Below are positions 62,301 to 64,000 of a DNA stretch of 64,000 nt, one piece after another. The stretch lies in contig CM040753.1 in NCBI GenBank assembly GCA_022829145.1, positions 4,114,149-4,178,148 on the forward strand. The letters are read 5' to 3'. This stretch comes from Albula goreensis. Taxonomy: Eukaryota; Chordata; Actinopteri; Albuliformes; Albulidae. The position numbers and the translations under genes are program-made. The notes beneath the pieces were generated by a model. The model was given only the letters and a program-made list of their open reading frames with translations. It searched no databases and was not told the DNA's origin. The number at the start of each line of letters is the position of its first letter. Positions within the stretch are counted from its first letter, which is position 1.

Positions 62301-64000
62301 AGACAGTATACCCACCTATAAGCCTTATTACCATTAATACAATACTGCAACACTGCTGACATCCTGTAACTGTTTGGCTGATGTGTAATGTCTGCAGGAA
62401 GTAAAGAAGGGAGGCCTTCCCAGAAAAGCCAAGGATGTGAAAGGCCAGGCTAACGACCTGCTGACCCAGGCACAAGATGCTCAGAAAGATCAAAACAGTA
62501 TGTATAACTTTAAAAAAAGCATTTCACTTTTAACTCAGTTCAGTATTTTTGAACTAGTTTTGACTTTATAATATGTAAATACTAAGAGGCCATGAATTAA
62601 CCATTAATTAATACATTAATAACGCATTTTTGATATTTATCACAGTGCTTTTGCTGAAAGTCAACAACATGGTAACACACCAGTTGTACATAATGAATCA
62701 TTAATAACTACATTAAAAACGTATTTTATCATCTTGTTTTAAATGGATTTCTGTTTCATGTTGAGGAGTGCCTTCAAAGTGAGAAAAATATCGGACGTGT
62801 AATAAGTTTAGTGTAGTAAGAGGTTGAATTTGATGGATAAACAGGCAGGGCCGTAAAGCAAGACTGCTGTCTGGAAGGTTGATTGCCATGAAAACACCAA
62901 GGGCCTGGAGGAAAGTGGAAAAGGAGAATAAATCATAAAGGCGTGATACAAGGGCAAACAGAAGTGTGAGTTTGAGCGAACGGCCGCCTCTCCGTTTGTT
63001 GACAGGCCCCACAGACAGCAGGAGAACTGTGATTTTAATGGTGTTGACCTAAGCTTCGCACCTTCAGCTTTCTGATAGCCGCACCTGTTGTCCAAACGAT
63101 GACTTAGAAATTCCATTTTACACACTGGAGATAAAGACTTCATTCCAGTGCATTGCACCATGTAATGTGATCTGTTCTGCACTTGTCAGTTTCATTTTTG
63201 GTCTTGAGATGGACAGAATGTGTTCATCTAGCCTACTCTCCTTCACCGCTAATGGTGGTCAGTGAGGTCTGCTGTTCAGTTGCTACTTAGAGGTTACTTT
63301 GAGCATTACTTTGTTATGCAAGACTGCCTTTTCTCATTATGCAGCTGAGTCATGGAACAGTGTGTGAGTTATACTTCACCCACACACACACTATGAGCTT
63401 AAAACTCAGAAATATGGTGGAGTGTGGAAGTGTCCTGTAGGCTGGATCAACAAACCGCTGTATGTTTTAATGTATGTTGGGCTGGTCTAACCGGTAAAAG
63501 AGAATTTGGGCTGGACTCAGCCAAACTCATTTACTGTATTAAATTATGTACACAATTAAGTTTGAATTACAGCATGATTTTCTCTGAATGTTAATGTATA
63601 TGAGACCAGCAAACAGGATAGATGTAATGTGGTGAATTCTTTTAAAAACAACAACCGTATGCCCTTAAATAGAATGTATGTTTGTTTTAATCTGGCCCTC
63701 TGTGTCAGATTCAGACTTTCATGGTTAAATAAATAATAACTTGTGGGTTGTCTAATTGTGCATTCATGTTGCCAAACTTAACAAGCTAAAGTGTTGACAA
63801 AGTCAGTGTCCTTTTCCTTCATTAGGCATATTCATTGGATGAATGGGATGCTGCCCTCATCATATTGTGTATTGAGGAGACAGGAAGCGCTTAACAGTGT
63901 GATGACATGTTATGATGTCATGATGATGTCATCATAACATGCATAAAGTGCATCATAGTTTCCAACTATAGTTTGAAGCCTTGAATGGCGGCACTCTGTC
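48840..64000 (+). CDS. lama3: Laminin subunit alpha-3, alpha-3A-type short form, 5' part
   Basis: Alpha chain of laminin-332 and related laminins, secreted into epithelial basement membranes. Fifteen exons join into 638 codons with no stop: 48840-49040, 50507-50620, 52493-52611, 53034-53114, 53981-54090, 54601-54639, 55454-55602, 57214-57324, 57634-57745, 58981-59148, 59846-60042, 60477-60593, 60810-60964, 61428-61569, 62398-62497. Exon 1 encodes a signal peptide ([19 protein letters not shown]) and a basic, His-rich linker. Exons 2-7 encode laminin EGF-like repeats. The rest encodes heptad-rich domain II/I for trimerisation with beta and gamma chains. The globular LG domains lie beyond the window. 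The start is ATG 48,840 or 48,843; the frame stays open up to ATG 48,666, but only the downstream start leads straight into the signal peptide. There is no N-terminal LN domain, as in human alpha-3A. The divergent neighbour ankrd29 supports lama3 over lama4. Confidence 0.94.
49832..50355. repeat. TG-rich compound array in lama3 intron 1
   Basis: About 520 bp of (TG)n with repeated interruptions, such as TGTAAGTGTCTGTTTG, TGTGTCTTTGTGTG and TGCATGAGTATGTGTG in the first part and GGTCTGTATGCAGAGTGTG twice in the second. It ends about 150 bp before lama3 exon 2. Long open frames on both strands are artefacts. Confidence 0.97.
50507..54639 (+). CDS. lama3: lama3 laminin EGF-like repeat block
   Basis: Five exons (50507-50620, 52493-52611, 53034-53114, 53981-54090, 54601-54639) encode cysteine-rich LE modules. 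Visible module signatures are [10 protein letters not shown] with [10 protein letters not shown], then [20 protein letters not shown] with CRLCPCPF, then [20 protein letters not shown], then [18 protein letters not shown]. The last is a 39-nt microexon encoding [13 protein letters not shown]. Junction codons are split (AG/T, AG/A, G/AG), and every splice keeps the frame. Order and spacing match human LAMA3A. Confidence 0.93.
50623..50768. repeat. (CT)n / CTGT-rich tract beside lama3 exon 2
   Basis: Begins immediately after the donor of exon 2 (GTACGTCTCTCTCTC). It alternates CTCT runs with CTGTCTGT runs; the segment CTCTGCCTCTCTCTTTCTCT recurs. A short (ATT)n run follows at 50,799-50,824. Confidence 0.93.
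50799..50824. repeat. (ATT)n microsatellite
   Basis: About eight ATT units in lama3 intron 2. Confidence 0.9.
54968..55352. mobile_element. MITE with ~139-bp terminal inverted repeats
   Basis: The left arm 54,968-55,106 begins CACTGGCGGCTGGTGAAC and ends ACAGAGTAATCAACACCAAC plus TGAC. The right arm 55,214-55,352 is its inverted copy, ending GTTCACCAGCCTCCACTG. Arms are the same length and mostly identical apart from scattered substitutions and small indels; similarity continues about 15 bp into the 107-bp centre. CACTG...CAGTG ends suggest the CACTA/EnSpm group; the flanking triplets (CTC and CTG) are not a clean target duplication. No protein is encoded. It lies about 100 bp upstream of a lama3 exon. 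Confidence 0.85.
55454..62497 (+). CDS. lama3: lama3 coiled-coil (domain II/I) exons
   Basis: Nine exons encode the start of the long arm. The first begins [20 protein letters not shown], matching the family transition from the last cysteine pair into the coiled coil. Later exons contain [76 protein letters not shown] and [16 protein letters not shown], each with a recognisable human LAMA3 counterpart. The last exon ends with one base of a split codon before GTATGT, so translation continues outside the window. Confidence 0.92.
55611..55738 (+). mobile_element. SINE head, plus orientation
   Basis: Starts eight bases after the lama3 donor at 55,602. It has an A-box-like GTGTAGCGTAACGGACGG, a B-box-like AGTGGGTTCAGCTCCTAG, and then a body segment TTGGATCCTTGAGCACGGTG. 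It is truncated by, or placed directly against, the next SINE. Confidence 0.55.
55739..55977 (+). mobile_element. Near full-length tRNA-derived SINE
   Basis: The head includes GTGCAGCTCATTAGTCTATT and a B-box-like region near 55,795. The body has GTTGGGCCCTTGAGCTAGGC and CATTGCTCCCAGGGGGGATT. The tail is TTGGATAAAAGCATCAGCTA followed by a TATAATGTAATG run. This tail type is shared by many fish SINEs and is also present in reverse at 14,008-14,140. Confidence 0.8.
57781..58143 (-). mobile_element. SINE (reverse) interrupted by a hAT MITE
   Basis: The inverted tail GCATGCAGCAGACGCTCTTA runs to 57,810, the MITE occupies 57,811-58,016, and the SINE resumes at 58,025 with AGACTTACGCTGCTTTACAT, continuing to an inverted head that ends CATTACACTGCCCTGCCACC. 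Removing the MITE and one duplication restores the usual tail 'cagacgctcttatctagagagactta'. Confidence 0.8.
57803..58024. mobile_element. hAT-type MITE with 8-bp target-site duplication
   Basis: A 206-bp element at 57,811-58,016. Left terminus CAGGGGTGTCAAACTCCAGT continuing CCTGGAGGGCCGCAGTG; right terminus is its inverted copy, ending CAGTTTGACACCCCTG, with one or two mismatches. It is flanked by perfect direct repeats ATCTAGAG at 57,803-57,810 and 58,017-58,024. The 8-bp duplication and CAG/CTG ends are hallmarks of hAT elements. No transposase inside. Confidence 0.93.
58144..58262 (-). mobile_element. Second SINE fragment, reverse orientation
   Basis: An inverted B box, TTTGAACCTGCAACCTCTAA, is followed by an inverted A-box region ending ACCACTATGTTGCCCTGTTA. 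It lies next to the interrupted SINE in the same lama3 intron. Confidence 0.6.
59221..59244. repeat. Poly-A tract in lama3 intron
   Basis: An uninterrupted A run of about 23 bases. No retroposed body was recognised next to it. Confidence 0.9.
61003..61305. repeat. 29-bp minisatellite in lama3 intron
   Basis: About ten tandem copies of GAGAGACTCATAGGGTGTGC continuing AGGTTCTGT (29 bp), with copies differing mainly at AGGG/AGAG and TCTGT/TCCGT/TCTCT. The array starts about 40 bp after the exon donor at 60,964 and ends about 120 bp before the next acceptor. Confidence 0.96.
61850..62345. repeat. 76-bp minisatellite, array 2 (regular)
   Basis: The motif ATACATATGG (one copy ATACATTTTG) begins at 61881, 61957, 62033, 62109, 62185 and 62261, and a partial copy at 62337: a strict 76-bp period. 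Units contain GGCTTTGGAGTTACAGTATG, CCCACCTCCTCAGACAGTAT and ACCCACCTATTAGCCTTATT. It ends 52 bp before a lama3 exon (62,398). The same family forms the irregular array at 5,690-6,560. Confidence 0.97.
62498..64000 (+). other. lama3 intron to window end
   Basis: Intron following the last visible lama3 exon. It contains a palindrome at 63,906-63,941. I see no further lama3 exon before the window ends. Confidence 0.65.
63906..63941. repeat. 12-bp inverted repeat with CRE-like centre
   Basis: CATGTTATGATG and CATCATAACATG are perfect inverted arms around TCATGATGATGT. The sequence TGATGTCA, close to the cAMP-response element TGACGTCA, occurs twice. Confidence 0.85.

Overview
The window is animal nuclear DNA, almost certainly from a teleost (ray-finned) fish. 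Genes are split into short exons with GT/AG introns, gene density is low, and the gaps hold fish-type tRNA-derived SINEs, a hAT MITE with an 8-bp target duplication, a Tc1-like end, many CA/TG microsatellites and several minisatellites. The encoded proteins are clear vertebrate orthologues. The species was not identified.

Layout. (1) 1-2,000, minus strand: the first coding exon of bcl2 (1393-1941), running into an intron that leaves the window. (2) 2,000-18,150: about 16 kb without a recognisable gene, holding an irregular 76-bp-type minisatellite (5.7-6.56 kb), a 45-bp pyrimidine-rich minisatellite (9.25-9.8 kb), a long (AAAC)n(AC)n tract and a complete SINE with target-site duplications. 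(3) 18,185-23,517, minus: a vps4b-like AAA ATPase gene that still has introns but carries in-frame stops, frameshifts, damaged splice donors and a missing exon, so it is read as a decaying pseudogene. (4) 25,551-36,271, minus: complete ankrd29, made of seven ankyrin exons of exactly 99 nt or nearly so; exon 9 lacks one base and would shift frame. (5) 38,650-45,230, plus: a complete cathepsin L/K/S-type cysteine protease gene. (6) 48,840-64,000, plus: the first 15 exons (638 codons, one open frame) of the short (alpha-3A type) form of laminin alpha-3, lama3, continuing past the window end.

Context. From memory, human ANKRD29 and LAMA3 are divergent neighbours at 18q11.2, and BCL2, KDSR and VPS4B are neighbours at 18q21.33. 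This window joins parts of both blocks. Here kdsr is not seen between bcl2 and vps4b, vps4b is broken, and a cathepsin gene lies between ankrd29 and lama3. This pattern would fit one copy of a duplicated region that is losing genes, but that is inference. The genes do not form a pathway: bcl2 controls apoptosis, VPS4 disassembles ESCRT-III, ANKRD29 is a poorly characterised ankyrin protein, the cathepsin is a lysosomal or secreted protease, and laminin alpha-3 is a basement-membrane subunit.

I found no undescribed multi-gene system. The most useful observations are the stepwise decay of vps4b, the single-base lesion in ankrd29, the same 76-bp tandem repeat at two sites 55 kb apart, a MITE with about 139-bp inverted arms in a lama3 intron, and a hAT MITE nested in a SINE 65 bp after a lama3 exon. 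Coordinates of exons were set by hand from splice signals and reading-frame continuity.
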